Source: Sphingomonadales bacterium | Lineage (GTDB): Bacteria; Pseudomonadota; Alphaproteobacteria; Sphingomonadales; Sphingomonadaceae | Direction of reading: 5' to 3' | Assembly (NCBI GenBank): GCA_018971065.1 | Contig: JAGWVC010000015.1 | Span: forward strand, 1 to 52,583 | Length of the DNA: 52,583 nt | Part shown: piece after piece, positions 43,733 through 51,810 of the stretch | How the letters are laid out: each line of letters opens with the position of its first letter | How positions within the stretch are numbered: position 1 is the first letter of the stretch | The notes under the pieces: model-generated | Database searches by the model: none | Seen by the model: the letters and a program-made list of their open reading frames with translations, nothing else | Told to the model about the DNA's origin: nothing | Position numbers and translations under genes: made by a program

Positions 43733-44248
43733 TCAGAACTGGCGCTGGCCGGTCGCGTCTTCCTCGCGGAACACCGGGATTTCGGTGTGCGGCTTCAGCA
43801 TCACCAGCGGCAGCACCCGGTCAGTGGACGCCTGGTAGTTGGCATAGAACGGGTGGCAATCGACCATGAAGGCCCACACCTTCTCGCGCTCCGCCCCTTC
43901 CGGCTCGCGCCAGGTGGCGCGGAATGCCTGCGTCGCCACCTGGAATTCCACCTCGTCCATGTCGCGCAGGTTGAGGTACCAGGCGGGATGATGATCGGCG
44001 CCGCCCTTCGACGCGCACAGCACCACCTCGCCACCGATCGCGCCATAGCAAAGCGGGGTGATGAACACCTTCCCGCTCTTGCGGCCAACGTACTTGACCA
44101 GCGCGTGGGTGCCGAAGAACCGTCCGCCCACCACGGTGATGTCCTGGATATGGCCCTGTGCGCCGCCCGAACGCAGGTACATCTCGCGATGCTCGACCAC
44201 CCAGTCGCGGCGGGTGGCGCTGATGGCGGCGCTGGTGTCATCACTCAT
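43733..44248 (-). CDS. DDN-like deazaflavin-dependent nitroreductase/quinone reductase family protein
   Basis: A 171-residue split-barrel protein. The motifs LVKYVGRKSGKVFITPLCYG, LCASKGGADHHPAWYLNL and the following RATWREPEGAEREKVW match the F420H2-dependent quinone reductase family (mycobacterial Ddn). That family uses F420, which is unusual in sphingomonads, so the protein may bind another flavin here. GGGAGACGA precedes the ATG. It is divergent from the Baeyer-Villiger gene across 258 bases that hold no other gene. Confidence 0.85.
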   Translation of the reverse strand: MSDDTSAAISATRRDWVVEHREMYLRSGGAQGHIQDITVVGGRFFGTHALVKYVGRKSGKVFITPLCYGAIGGEVVLCASKGGADHHPAWYLNLRDMDEVEFQVATQAFRATWREPEGAEREKVWAFMVDCHPFYANYQASTDRVLPLVMLKPHTEIPVFREEDATGQRQF

Positions 44249-44506
44249 GGTCGTCTCCCGAATTCCGGCTTCGCGCAATCATCGGCCTTCACCACCCGGC
44301 AGGGCAAGCCCTTTTCCGCCGGGGCCGACATCGGGCGGGCGGTTTCGTGATTTGATCGCAATCATTGCCTTTTCAGCCTGCGGCAATTCGCCACCGTGCA
44401 AACCGCTTGCGAGTCGTCGCGAATCGACTTAGTGAACAACGCTGTTGATTATGCCGCGCCCCAGGGAGGGTCGCGGCCCGGATACCAGTCGAGAGGACCC
44501 CCACCG

Positions 44507-46333
44507 ATGAATTGCCAGAGCACCGTCGTGCCCGCACCCGAAACCGTCGATATTCCCGCGATCCACGCCCGCTACGCGCAAGAGCGCAACAAGCGCCTGC
44601 GCGACGAGGGCCAGGCCCAGTACGTGCGGCCCACCGGCGGCGTGGTCGAGGATTACACCGCCGATCCGCATCGCGCGCAGATCGACCGCGCCCCGATCGA
44701 CGAGGATATCGAGGTCATCATTCTCGGCGCCGGCTGGGGCGGCATTCTGGCGGCGCATTACCTGACGAAGCAGGGGGTGACCGATTTCCGCAACGTCGAT
44801 ACCGCCGGCAACTTCGGCGGCGTGTGGTACTGGAACCGCTACCCCGGCATCCAGTGCGACAACGACGCCTATTGCTATCTGCCGCTGCTGGAAGAGACCG
44901 GCTTCCTGCCGTCGAAGAAGTTCTCGGATGGCTGGGAAATCCAGGGCTACTGCCAGCAGATCGCCCAGCATGACGGCTTTGCCGATCGCGCGCTGTTCCA
45001 CACCCACATCAATTCGCTGGTCTGGGACGAAGCGATCAAGCGCTGGCAGGTCGGCACCAACCGCGGCGATACCATCCGCGCGCGCTTCGTGGTCATGGCC
45101 TGCGGCGTGCTGAACATGCCGAAGCTGCCCGCCATCCCCGGCATCGAGAGCTTCAAGGGCAAGATCTTCCACACCGCCCGCTGGGATTACGAGTACACCG
45201 GCGGCGAATGGCAGAACCCGGTCCTCGACAAGCTGAAGGACAAGACCGTCGCCATCGTCGGCACCGGCGCCACCGCCATCCAGGCGGTGCCCGCGCTGGG
45301 GCGGTACGCGAAGAAGCTCTATGTCATCCAGCGCACGCCTTCGACGGTGGACGAGCGGCCCAATCCGCCGACCGACCCGGACTGGGCAAAGTCGTTGCCT
45401 GAAGGCTGGCAGGCCGAGCGCATCGCCAATTTCCAGCGCGCCGCGATGGAAATGTTCAAGCCCGGCGAGCCGGACCTGATCTGCGACATCTGGACCGAGA
45501 TCGCCCGCAACCTTGCCGATGAATTCGCCCGCGACGGCTGGCCGGAAACGCCCGAGGCGTTCATGGCGAAGCGCGAGATGATGGACTACCGGGTGATGGA
45601 GCGCCTGCGCCAGCGGGTCGAGACGCTGATCAAGGACCCGGCCACCGCCGAATCGCTGAAGCCGTGGTATCGCCACCTGTGCAAGCGCCCGCTGTCGTCG
45701 AATGAATATTACGAGACCTTCAACCGCCCCAACGTCGAGCTGATCGACGTCGCGTCGTCGAAGGGGCTGGAAGCGATGAGCGAGAACGGCTTCGTCGCCA
45801 ACGGCCAGGAATACCCGGTCGATTGCATGATCTTCGCCTCGGGCTTCGAGGTCACCAGCGCACTGGAACGCCGCTGGGGCATCGATCGCGTCGAAGGGCG
45901 CGGCGGCAAGTCGATCTATGATCACTGGCGCGGCGGCCCGCTGACCGTTCACGGCGTTGCCACTCACGGTTTCCCCAACTGGTTCACCATCGGCTACATC
46001 CAGGGCGGCGCCAACGCCTCGGTGACCGAGCAGTTCGGTCGCCAGGGCGAACACATCGCTTGGATGATCGCCGAAACCACCCGGCGCGGCGCGAAGGTGA
46101 TCGAGCCGACCCAGCAGGGCCAGGACGATTACGTTTCCCGCTTCCTGGAACTGGAGCCTGACCAGTCGGCGTTCCTGGGCGAATGCACCCCGGGCTATTT
46201 CAACAACGAAGGCGAATCGAAACCGGTCTGGGCGCTGTTCCGCGCCTGGGGTCTGGGTTGGGACAACTTCGCCGAAATGCTGCGCGAATGGCGCGAGAAG
46301 GGCGATCTGGACGGCATGGGTCTGGAAAGCTGA
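44507..46333 (+). CDS. Baeyer-Villiger-type flavin monooxygenase
   Basis: A 608-residue FAD/NADPH monooxygenase that inserts oxygen next to a carbonyl, turning a ketone into an ester or lactone. The first Rossmann motif is Gly74-Ala-Gly-Trp-Gly-Gly79, the Baeyer-Villiger fingerprint is Phe216-Lys-Gly...His-Thr...Trp226, and the second Rossmann motif is GTGATAIQ. A roughly 60-residue N-terminal extension before the FAD motif is common in the long form that takes bulky ketones such as steroids. No clear ribosome-binding site is near this ATG (GAGAGGA is 13 bases away). The 3' end shows a 13-base direct repeat overlapping the stop. Confidence 0.93.
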   Translation: MNCQSTVVPAPETVDIPAIHARYAQERNKRLRDEGQAQYVRPTGGVVEDYTADPHRAQIDRAPIDEDIEVIILGAGWGGILAAHYLTKQGVTDFRNVDTAGNFGGVWYWNRYPGIQCDNDAYCYLPLLEETGFLPSKKFSDGWEIQGYCQQIAQHDGFADRALFHTHINSLVWDEAIKRWQVGTNRGDTIRARFVVMACGVLNMPKLPAIPGIESFKGKIFHTARWDYEYTGGEWQNPVLDKLKDKTVAIVGTGATAIQAVPALGRYAKKLYVIQRTPSTVDERPNPPTDPDWAKSLPEGWQAERIANFQRAAMEMFKPGEPDLICDIWTEIARNLADEFARDGWPETPEAFMAKREMMDYRVMERLRQRVETLIKDPATAESLKPWYRHLCKRPLSSNEYYETFNRPNVELIDVASSKGLEAMSENGFVANGQEYPVDCMIFASGFEVTSALERRWGIDRVEGRGGKSIYDHWRGGPLTVHGVATHGFPNWFTIGYIQGGANASVTEQFGRQGEHIAWMIAETTRRGAKVIEPTQQGQDDYVSRFLELEPDQSAFLGECTPGYFNNEGESKPVWALFRAWGLGWDNFAEMLREWREKGDLDGMGLES

Positions 46334-46353
46334 ATGGGCGCTGGAAAGCTGAA
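46322..46353 (+). repeat. 13-base direct repeat at the 3' end of the Baeyer-Villiger gene
   Basis: CTGGAAAGCTGAA occurs at 46322-46334 and 46341-46353, a 19-base period. The first copy holds the last codons and the stop. This looks like a small tandem duplication. Confidence 0.75.
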
Positions 46354-46363
46354 CATAAGGACA

Positions 46364-46389
46364 GCGGGGGCGGGATTCATCGCCCCCGC
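46364..46389 (+). terminator. GC-rich hairpin after the Baeyer-Villiger gene
   Basis: GCGGGGGCG, an eight-base loop and CGCCCCCGC form a perfect nine-bp stem. There is no T-run, so it may be an mRNA stability element or a factor-assisted terminator. Confidence 0.45.
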
Positions 46390-46439
46390 GGCTCCTCAGC
46401 CGGCGTGCTGGTGCTAGCTTGCCGCGATTCAAGCATTGC

Positions 46440-46455
46440 GATTGTCCGGACAATC
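46440..46455. promoter_or_regulatory. 16-bp perfect palindrome upstream of the ThDP-enzyme gene
   Basis: GATTGTCCGGACAATC is a perfect palindrome 45 bases before the start codon, the size and symmetry of a GntR- or TetR-type operator. The only regulator gene close by is the IclR gene at 50.9-51.7 kb, so the protein that binds is unknown. Confidence 0.5.
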
Positions 46456-46499
46456 CGGCAAGGCGCGCCCACGATCTGACGAAGCGAGGACGAGGAATC

Positions 46500-48272
46500 A
46501 TGAGTTACGGCGATACCCCGGCACCGACCGCCGCGCGCGCGGGTGCAACCCCGGTCTACAAGCGCATCCTGGACCTGTTCGAGGCCGAGGGCATCCGCAC
46601 GCTCTATGGCATCCCCGATCCCAACTTCGTCCACATGTTCATGGAAGCCGAAAAGCGCGGCTGGACCGTCGTTTCGCCTCACCATGAAGCGTCGGGCGGG
46701 TTCATGGCCGCCGCCACCGCGCGGATGACCGGCAAGCCGGCGCTGTGCATCGGCACGCTGGGGCCGGGCATGGCCAACCTCATGCCCGCCATCCAGTGCG
46801 CCAAGGTCGAGAACGACCCGATCATCATCATGGGCGGCCAGCGCGCCCGCGTGACCGAGCGCCGCGTACGCCGTGGCCGCATCCAGTTCGTCCGCCAGGA
46901 ACCGATGATCGAGGATTCGGTCAAGTATTCGGCGTCGATCGAATATGCCGACCAGACCGACGAGATCATCCGCGAGGCGATCCGCGCGGCGATGTCGGGC
47001 ACCCCCGGGCCGGCCTACATCGAATTCCCCAGCCACATCATCCTGGAAGAGCTGGACGTGCCGGCCGCGCTGCCGCCGCACCGCTATCGCCTGACCGACC
47101 AGGGCGCCGATGGTGACCGCATCGCCGAAGCCGCCAAGCTGATCAAGGCCGCCAAGCACCCGATCATCCTCGTCGGCCACGCCGTCCACGTCACCCGTTC
47201 GGGCGCCAAGGTCAAGGAACTGGCCGACCTGATGCAGTGCCCGGTCATCCAGACCTCGGGCGGCACCAGCTTCATCGCGGGCCTTGAAGACCGCACCTTC
47301 CCCTACGGCTTCTCCGAAGTCTCGATCGACGCGGTGGTCGAATCGGACCTCGTCGTCGCCATCGGCACAGAACTGGGCGAGCCGTCGCACTATGGCCGCT
47401 GGCGTCACTGGGTGGATAACGAAGCCAACCGCAAGTGGGTCTACATCCAGCAGGACCCCACCGCGATCGGCGTCAACCGCCCGATCGACGTGCCGCTGGT
47501 CGGTGACGTCCGCGCCGTCGTGCCGCAGCTTTCGCGCGCCCTCGGCACCGCCCGCGCTGCGCACCCGCGTCTCGCCGAATATATCGAGCGCGAAGCCCAG
47601 GGCCTGAAGGACTGGGCCGCCGAAGCCGCATCGCGCGGCGACGGTACGGACGGCGAGCCGATGAACACCGCACAGTTCATCGTCGAGGCCACCAAGGCCT
47701 TCCCCGAGGACGGCATCATGATCCGCGACGGTGGCGCCACGGTGATCTACACCTGGACCTTCAATCAGGCCCGCCCGCACGACGTCATCTGGAACCAGAA
47801 CTACGGCCACATCGGCACCGGCCTGCCTTACGCCACCGGCGCCATGCTGGCCGACCAGGCCGAGACCGGCAAGGTTCGCCCGGGCATGTTGCTCACCTCG
47901 GACAGCTCGTTCCTGTTCCACATCGGCGAACTTGAAGTGGCGGTGCGCAAGAACCTGCCGCTGGTCTGCGTCGTCGGCGTCGATTTCCAGTGGGGCCTCG
48001 AAGTCGGCATCTACCGCAGCACCTTTGGCCCCGGCACCAACGAGGCCGGCGTCCACTGGTCGAACAAGGTGCGCTTCGACAAGATCGCCGAAGGCTTCGG
48101 CGCCAAGGGCATGTACGTCGAGAAGGCCGCCGACCTCGGCCCGGCGATCAAGGAAGCCTACGCCCACGGCGGCCTCGTGGTCATCCACGTGCCGATCGAA
48201 CCGAAGGCCAACGCCGAAGACAAGCCGCAGTACTCGGAATTCCGCACCTGGTACGCGGAAGGCACGCAGTAA
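46500..48272 (+). CDS. Thiamine-diphosphate-dependent enzyme, acetolactate-synthase-like, with altered cofactor motif
   Basis: A 590-residue member of the acetolactate synthase / pyruvate oxidase / 2-hydroxyacyl-CoA lyase superfamily. The N-terminal pyrimidine-binding domain keeps the catalytic Glu63 (PHHEASGGFMA) and IGTLGPGMANLM. The C-terminal domain should have GDG...NN for Mg-ThDP; here it reads Ser467-Asp468-Ser469 and Val494-Asp495, so only the first metal Asp is standard and an Asp replaces the second Asn. It may cleave or join a carbonyl compound, possibly a 2-hydroxyacyl-CoA, to give an aldehyde for the dehydrogenase downstream. GAGGAATC precedes the ATG. Confidence 0.85.
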   Translation: MSYGDTPAPTAARAGATPVYKRILDLFEAEGIRTLYGIPDPNFVHMFMEAEKRGWTVVSPHHEASGGFMAAATARMTGKPALCIGTLGPGMANLMPAIQCAKVENDPIIIMGGQRARVTERRVRRGRIQFVRQEPMIEDSVKYSASIEYADQTDEIIREAIRAAMSGTPGPAYIEFPSHIILEELDVPAALPPHRYRLTDQGADGDRIAEAAKLIKAAKHPIILVGHAVHVTRSGAKVKELADLMQCPVIQTSGGTSFIAGLEDRTFPYGFSEVSIDAVVESDLVVAIGTELGEPSHYGRWRHWVDNEANRKWVYIQQDPTAIGVNRPIDVPLVGDVRAVVPQLSRALGTARAAHPRLAEYIEREAQGLKDWAAEAASRGDGTDGEPMNTAQFIVEATKAFPEDGIMIRDGGATVIYTWTFNQARPHDVIWNQNYGHIGTGLPYATGAMLADQAETGKVRPGMLLTSDSSFLFHIGELEVAVRKNLPLVCVVGVDFQWGLEVGIYRSTFGPGTNEAGVHWSNKVRFDKIAEGFGAKGMYVEKAADLGPAIKEAYAHGGLVVIHVPIEPKANAEDKPQYSEFRTWYAEGTQ

Positions 48273-48288
48273 GAAGGTAAGGTTGATC

Positions 48289-48310
48289 CGGGGGACGGGG
48301 GTCCCCCGGG
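48289..48310 (+). terminator. All-GC hairpin just after the ThDP-enzyme gene
   Basis: CCGGGGGAC, loop GGGG, GTCCCCCGG, a nine-bp stem 17 bases after the stop, flanked by AAGGTA and TACCTT that could extend it. No T-run. It may pause or protect the mRNA ahead of the clear terminator further on. Confidence 0.45.
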
Positions 48311-48433
48311 CCCCCTGATACCTTTGCGTTTATGCGTGATCTCGAAGGGCAGTGCTGGAGCGCCGCAGGCTTAAAACCGCTGCGCGGAGGAAATGACCGG
48401 GCAGGACAAGCGCAACGAAAAGGTAACGGGGGT

Positions 48434-48466
48434 GCAGGGGGAATGATTCCCCCTGCTTTTGTTTTT
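48434..48466 (+). terminator. Strong rho-independent terminator
   Basis: GCAGGGGGAA, loop TGA, TTCCCCCTGC, then TTTTGTTTTT. The stem has ten perfect pairs. It ends transcription from the ThDP-enzyme gene and makes the aldehyde dehydrogenase downstream a separate unit. Confidence 0.95.
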
Positions 48467-48522
48467 CCCCTTGGCGAAGCCATCCCCACCGCTAATCTGA
48501 CCGCACATCCCGGGAGACGGAC

Positions 48523-49935
48523 ATGCGTGAATACCTGAAGTTCTACATCGACGGCCAGTGGGTCGATCCGGTCACCCCGAAGACCGCCGAAGTCATCAAT
48601 CCCGCCACCGAAGCGGTTTCGGGCACGATCTCGCTCGGCTCGCCGGCCGACGTGGACAAGGCGGTCGCCGCCGCCCGCCGCGCGTTCGAGACCTACTCGC
48701 AGACTACGGTGAAGGAACGGCTCGACCTGCTCGAAGCGATCCAGGCCGAATACCTGCGCCGCGAGGAAGAGCTCGGCATGGCGGTGCTGGAGGAAATGGG
48801 CGCCCCGCGCGGCCTGGCGTGCGGCTTCCACACCCTGCTCGGCAAGGGCCACCTCGGCACCGCGATCGAGGTGCTGAAGGAATTCAAGTTCGAGGAACAG
48901 CGCGGCGCGACGATGATCCTGCGCGAGCCGATCGGCGTCTGCGGGCTGATCACGCCGTGGAACTGGCCGATGAACCAGACTTGCGTGAAGATCTTCCCGG
49001 CGCTGGCCACCGGCTGCACGATGATCCTGAAACCGCCGCAACTGGCGCCTTACTCGGCGCAAATCCTCGCCGAAATCCTGCATACCGCGGGCGTTCCCGC
49101 CGGCGTGTTCAACATGGTGCAGGGCCAGGGCAGCGTCATCGGCACCGCGCTTTCGACGCACCAGGACGTGGACATGATCTCGTTCACCGGTTCCGAGCCG
49201 GTCGGCGTGCAGATCCAGAAGGACGCGGCTGACACGGTCAAGCGCGTCGGGCTGGAACTGGGCGGCAAGTCGGCGTGGATCGTGCTGGACGATGCCTCAA
49301 TGGCCGCGAACGTGGCGGGCGCCACCGCCGGCATGATGGGCAACTCGGGCCAGACCTGCTCGGCCGGCTCGCGCCTGCTCGTGCCGAACAGCCGCATGGA
49401 CGAAGCGCTGGCCGCCGCCAAGGCCGCCTGCGAGGGCGTTACCGTCGGCGATCCGCTGGGTGACGTGGCGATGGGGCCGGTGGTCTCGAAGAGCCAGTAC
49501 AACATCATCCAGCAGTACATCCAGACGGGCCTCGACGAAGGCGCGACGCTGGTGGCCGGCGGTCTCGGCCTGCCCGAGGGGATCACCAAGGGCTTCTTCT
49601 GCCGCCCGACGGTGTTCAAGGGCACCAACCAGATGGTCATCGCGCGCGAGGAAATCTTCGGCCCGGTGCTGGTCATCATCGGCTACGACGATCTCGACGA
49701 TGCGGTTGCCATTGCCAACGATTCGAACTTCGGCCTCGGCGGTTACGTCTCGGGCGAGGACAAGGACACCTGCCGCTCGGTGTCGCGCCGGATGCGCACC
49801 GGCGCCATCTGGGTCAACGGCGGTTTCGACTTCAATGCGGCGTTCGGCGGCTACAAGCGCTCGGGCAATGGCCGCGAATGGGGCGAGGAAGGCTTCCGCG
49901 AATATCTGGAGCACAAGTCCGTCGTCGGCTGGTAA
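48523..49935 (+). CDS. NAD(P)-dependent aldehyde dehydrogenase
   Basis: A 470-residue aldehyde dehydrogenase. The general base Glu245 is in GLELGGKSAW, the catalytic Cys279 in GQTCSAGSR, and AREEIFGPVLVIIGY and the terminal FGGYKRSGNGREWG are typical. GGGAGACGGAC precedes the ATG. It is bounded by terminators on both sides, so it has its own promoter in the 57 bases after the upstream terminator. The substrate is probably the aldehyde formed by the ThDP enzyme or by alcohol oxidation in this block. It is distinct from the aldehyde dehydrogenase at 2.2 kb. Confidence 0.93.
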   Translation: MREYLKFYIDGQWVDPVTPKTAEVINPATEAVSGTISLGSPADVDKAVAAARRAFETYSQTTVKERLDLLEAIQAEYLRREEELGMAVLEEMGAPRGLACGFHTLLGKGHLGTAIEVLKEFKFEEQRGATMILREPIGVCGLITPWNWPMNQTCVKIFPALATGCTMILKPPQLAPYSAQILAEILHTAGVPAGVFNMVQGQGSVIGTALSTHQDVDMISFTGSEPVGVQIQKDAADTVKRVGLELGGKSAWIVLDDASMAANVAGATAGMMGNSGQTCSAGSRLLVPNSRMDEALAAAKAACEGVTVGDPLGDVAMGPVVSKSQYNIIQQYIQTGLDEGATLVAGGLGLPEGITKGFFCRPTVFKGTNQMVIAREEIFGPVLVIIGYDDLDDAVAIANDSNFGLGGYVSGEDKDTCRSVSRRMRTGAIWVNGGFDFNAAFGGYKRSGNGREWGEEGFREYLEHKSVVGW

Positions 49936-49964
49936 GCCCGTCAACGACGCACCGGCGTATTCTG

Positions 49965-49998
49965 AAGGGCGGGGGGTCGACAGACCTTCCGCCCTTTT
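49965..49998 (+). terminator. Rho-independent terminator after the aldehyde dehydrogenase gene
   Basis: A 14-pair stem with two G-T wobbles (49965-49978 with 49983-49996), loop GACA, and a TTTT end. It lies 29 bases before the MaoC gene start. Confidence 0.88.
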
Positions 49999-50026
49999 GC
50001 CATGCTCTGCCTGAACGGGAGAGCGC

Positions 50027-50899
50027 ATGAGCAAGTATGACCATCTGATCGGCAAGGAAGTCGCCAGCGGCACCTGGAGCTGGAACCAGGACCGGGTCAT
50101 GCTCTACGCGGTCGGCGTCGGCGTCGGCACCGACGATAATCAGGCCGAACTGCATTTCGCCACCGAGAATCTGCCCGGCAAGCCGCTGCAGGTGATCCCC
50201 ACGTTCCCGGCGCTGATGGGCGTACAGGGCAACTGGATCGAGGCGCTGGGCCTGAACACCAAGGACGGCATGACGGTCGGCCTCGTCCACGGCGAGGAAG
50301 GCGTCACGCTGCACCGGCCGATCCCGGTCGAAGGTTCGGTCCGCCTGTCCAAGGTGCTGACCGGCGTCTACGACAAGGGCTCGGGGATGCTGATCCGCTT
50401 CGAAACCCGGATCACCCTGGCCGGCACCGACGAGCTTCTCGCCACCGTCGAAATGCGCCTGTTCGCGCTGGGCTTCGGCGGCTTCGGCGGCCCGCGCAAT
50501 CCGGCGGAAGACCAGCCGTGGGAACTGCCCGCCCGCGCGCCCGATGCCATCGTGTCCTACTCGGTCGGCCGCAACCAGTCGCTGATCTACCGCCTCTCGG
50601 GCGATCACCACCCTCACGGCACCCAGCACGCCCGCGCGCTGCTCGACGGTTTCGAGCGGCCGATCCTCTATGGCCTCGGCTCCTACGGCTACACTGCCCG
50701 CGCGCTGATGCAGGCGCTGACCGGCAGCGAATCCGCCCCGTTCCGCCACATGCATGCGCGGTTCTCGAAGCCGGTCTATCCGGGTGATCGGCTCGACATC
50801 CGCATCTGGAAAACCGGTGACGGCACCGCGCAATTCCAGACGCTGGCCAATGGTGAGCGGGTGGTGCTGGACCGCGGCGTGTTCCGTTACGCACCTTAA
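50027..50899 (+). CDS. MaoC-type hot-dog protein, paralogue with altered hydratase dyad
   Basis: A 290-residue double hot-dog protein, paralogue of the MaoC gene at 5.8 kb and collinear with it (VIPTFPALMGVQGNWIEALG; VHGEEGVTLHRPIPVEG; GFERPILYGLGSYGYTARAL). The hydratase dyad Asp-x4-His is changed: Asp193 is kept, but the position five further on is Gly198, with His197 one residue early, and PILHG reads PILYG. Either the dyad is rearranged or the protein has lost hydration activity and binds an acyl-CoA for another purpose. GGGAGAGCGC precedes the ATG. It converges with the IclR gene across 29 bases. Confidence 0.88.
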   Translation: MSKYDHLIGKEVASGTWSWNQDRVMLYAVGVGVGTDDNQAELHFATENLPGKPLQVIPTFPALMGVQGNWIEALGLNTKDGMTVGLVHGEEGVTLHRPIPVEGSVRLSKVLTGVYDKGSGMLIRFETRITLAGTDELLATVEMRLFALGFGGFGGPRNPAEDQPWELPARAPDAIVSYSVGRNQSLIYRLSGDHHPHGTQHARALLDGFERPILYGLGSYGYTARALMQALTGSESAPFRHMHARFSKPVYPGDRLDIRIWKTGDGTAQFQTLANGERVVLDRGVFRYAP

Positions 50900-50912
50900 G
50901 GACCCCTTAAGG
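50894..50912. terminator. Tandem CCTTAAGG palindromes between convergent genes
   Basis: CCTTAAGG, ACC, CCTTAAGG: two identical eight-bp palindromes that can also pair with one another. The first holds the MaoC stop codon. The place between convergent genes fits a bidirectional pause site, but there is no T-run. Confidence 0.4.
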
Positions 50913-50928
50913 CCACCTTATCGCCGCA

Positions 50929-51693
50929 TTAGCCGCCCATCTGCCCGCTCAACGACCGGGCCGCGCCCAGCAGCGCCTGCTCCAGTTCACCCCGCCCGGA
51001 TCGCAGCGCCGCGCCGATCCCCACCGCCACCAGCGCATGGCTGGGCCGGCCGCGCCCCTTCCACACCGGCGCCGCCAGCACGGTGACGCCCGAGATGTAG
51101 TTGCCCTCGTCCACGCCGAAGCCCTGTTCGCGTGTCCGCGCCACCTGTTCCAGCCAGGTCTCGAACGCCGGCGGTTCCTCCCAGCGCAACCGGTCGAACC
51201 GCGCGCGCAAGTCCGCCGGGTCATACGTGCCGAACGCGGCGATGCAGCGCCCGGTTGCCGAAAGCAGCGCCGGAAACCGGCTGCCCACCTGCACCGATAG
51301 CTGGAAGCCGCCGGCCTGCGAGGCGGCGACGGTGACGATATGGTCCAGCCCCATGATCTGCACGCCCAGCATCGTTACCCCGAAGCCCTGCGCCAGCCGG
51401 TCCAGCACCGGCTGCGCCAGATCGGCAAAGCGGTCGCGCCGGAGCCATTGCCGCGCCAGCGTCAGCACCCCCGCGGCCAGCGCATAGCGCTTGGTGTCGG
51501 CATCGAACTCGACCAGTTCCTCGGCCACCAGCGCGCGCAGCACATAAAGACAGGTGCTGGGGTTGATGCCCAGTTCGCGCGCGATCGGGTTCAGCCCCAG
51601 TGGCCCCTCGCTCTTGCCCAACAAGCGCAGCACCGCCGCCGCGCGGCTGATGGCGGGGGCCTTGCTATCCTTGATGCGTTCGCTCTGTTCCAT
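50929..51693 (-). CDS. IclR-family transcriptional regulator
   Basis: A 254-residue IclR protein. The winged helix-turn-helix (about residues 12-75: ISRAAAVLRLLGKSEGPLGL, then NPIARELGINPSTCLYVLRAL) is followed by an effector domain with SATGRCIAAFG and the GVTVLAAPVW core. It is divergent from the acyl-CoA synthetase gene, which it most likely regulates together with the MaoC gene. Its start codon lies inside the first of a set of CATTCAAC repeats, suggesting autoregulation. Confidence 0.93.
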   Translation of the reverse strand: MEQSERIKDSKAPAISRAAAVLRLLGKSEGPLGLNPIARELGINPSTCLYVLRALVAEELVEFDADTKRYALAAGVLTLARQWLRRDRFADLAQPVLDRLAQGFGVTMLGVQIMGLDHIVTVAASQAGGFQLSVQVGSRFPALLSATGRCIAAFGTYDPADLRARFDRLRWEEPPAFETWLEQVARTREQGFGVDEGNYISGVTVLAAPVWKGRGRPSHALVAVGIGAALRSGRGELEQALLGAARSLSGQMGG

Positions 51694-51757
51694 TCAACCA
51701 GTAGAATATCATTCAACATTTGCAATAGCAACCGGATTGTGCCAATGGCCCTTCAAC
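51691..51757. promoter_or_regulatory. Spaced CATTCAAC repeats in the iclR/acs divergent region
   Basis: CATTCAAC at 51691-51698 and 51710-51717 (19-base period) and CCTTCAAC at 51750-51757, 40 bases on. Two-turn spacing in direct orientation is compatible with an IclR tetramer bound between the divergent genes. The first copy includes the iclR start codon. Confidence 0.4.
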
Positions 51758-51810
51758 CTTGGCGCGACTCGCTTGGCGCGCGCACGACATTGTACAGGGA
51801 TAGGTGTCCG

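Noticed and set aside
44429..48188. Long antisense frames opposite the Baeyer-Villiger and ThDP-enzyme genes
   Set aside because: No domains, no ribosome-binding sites and antisense-like composition. The sense genes have intact catalytic motifs.
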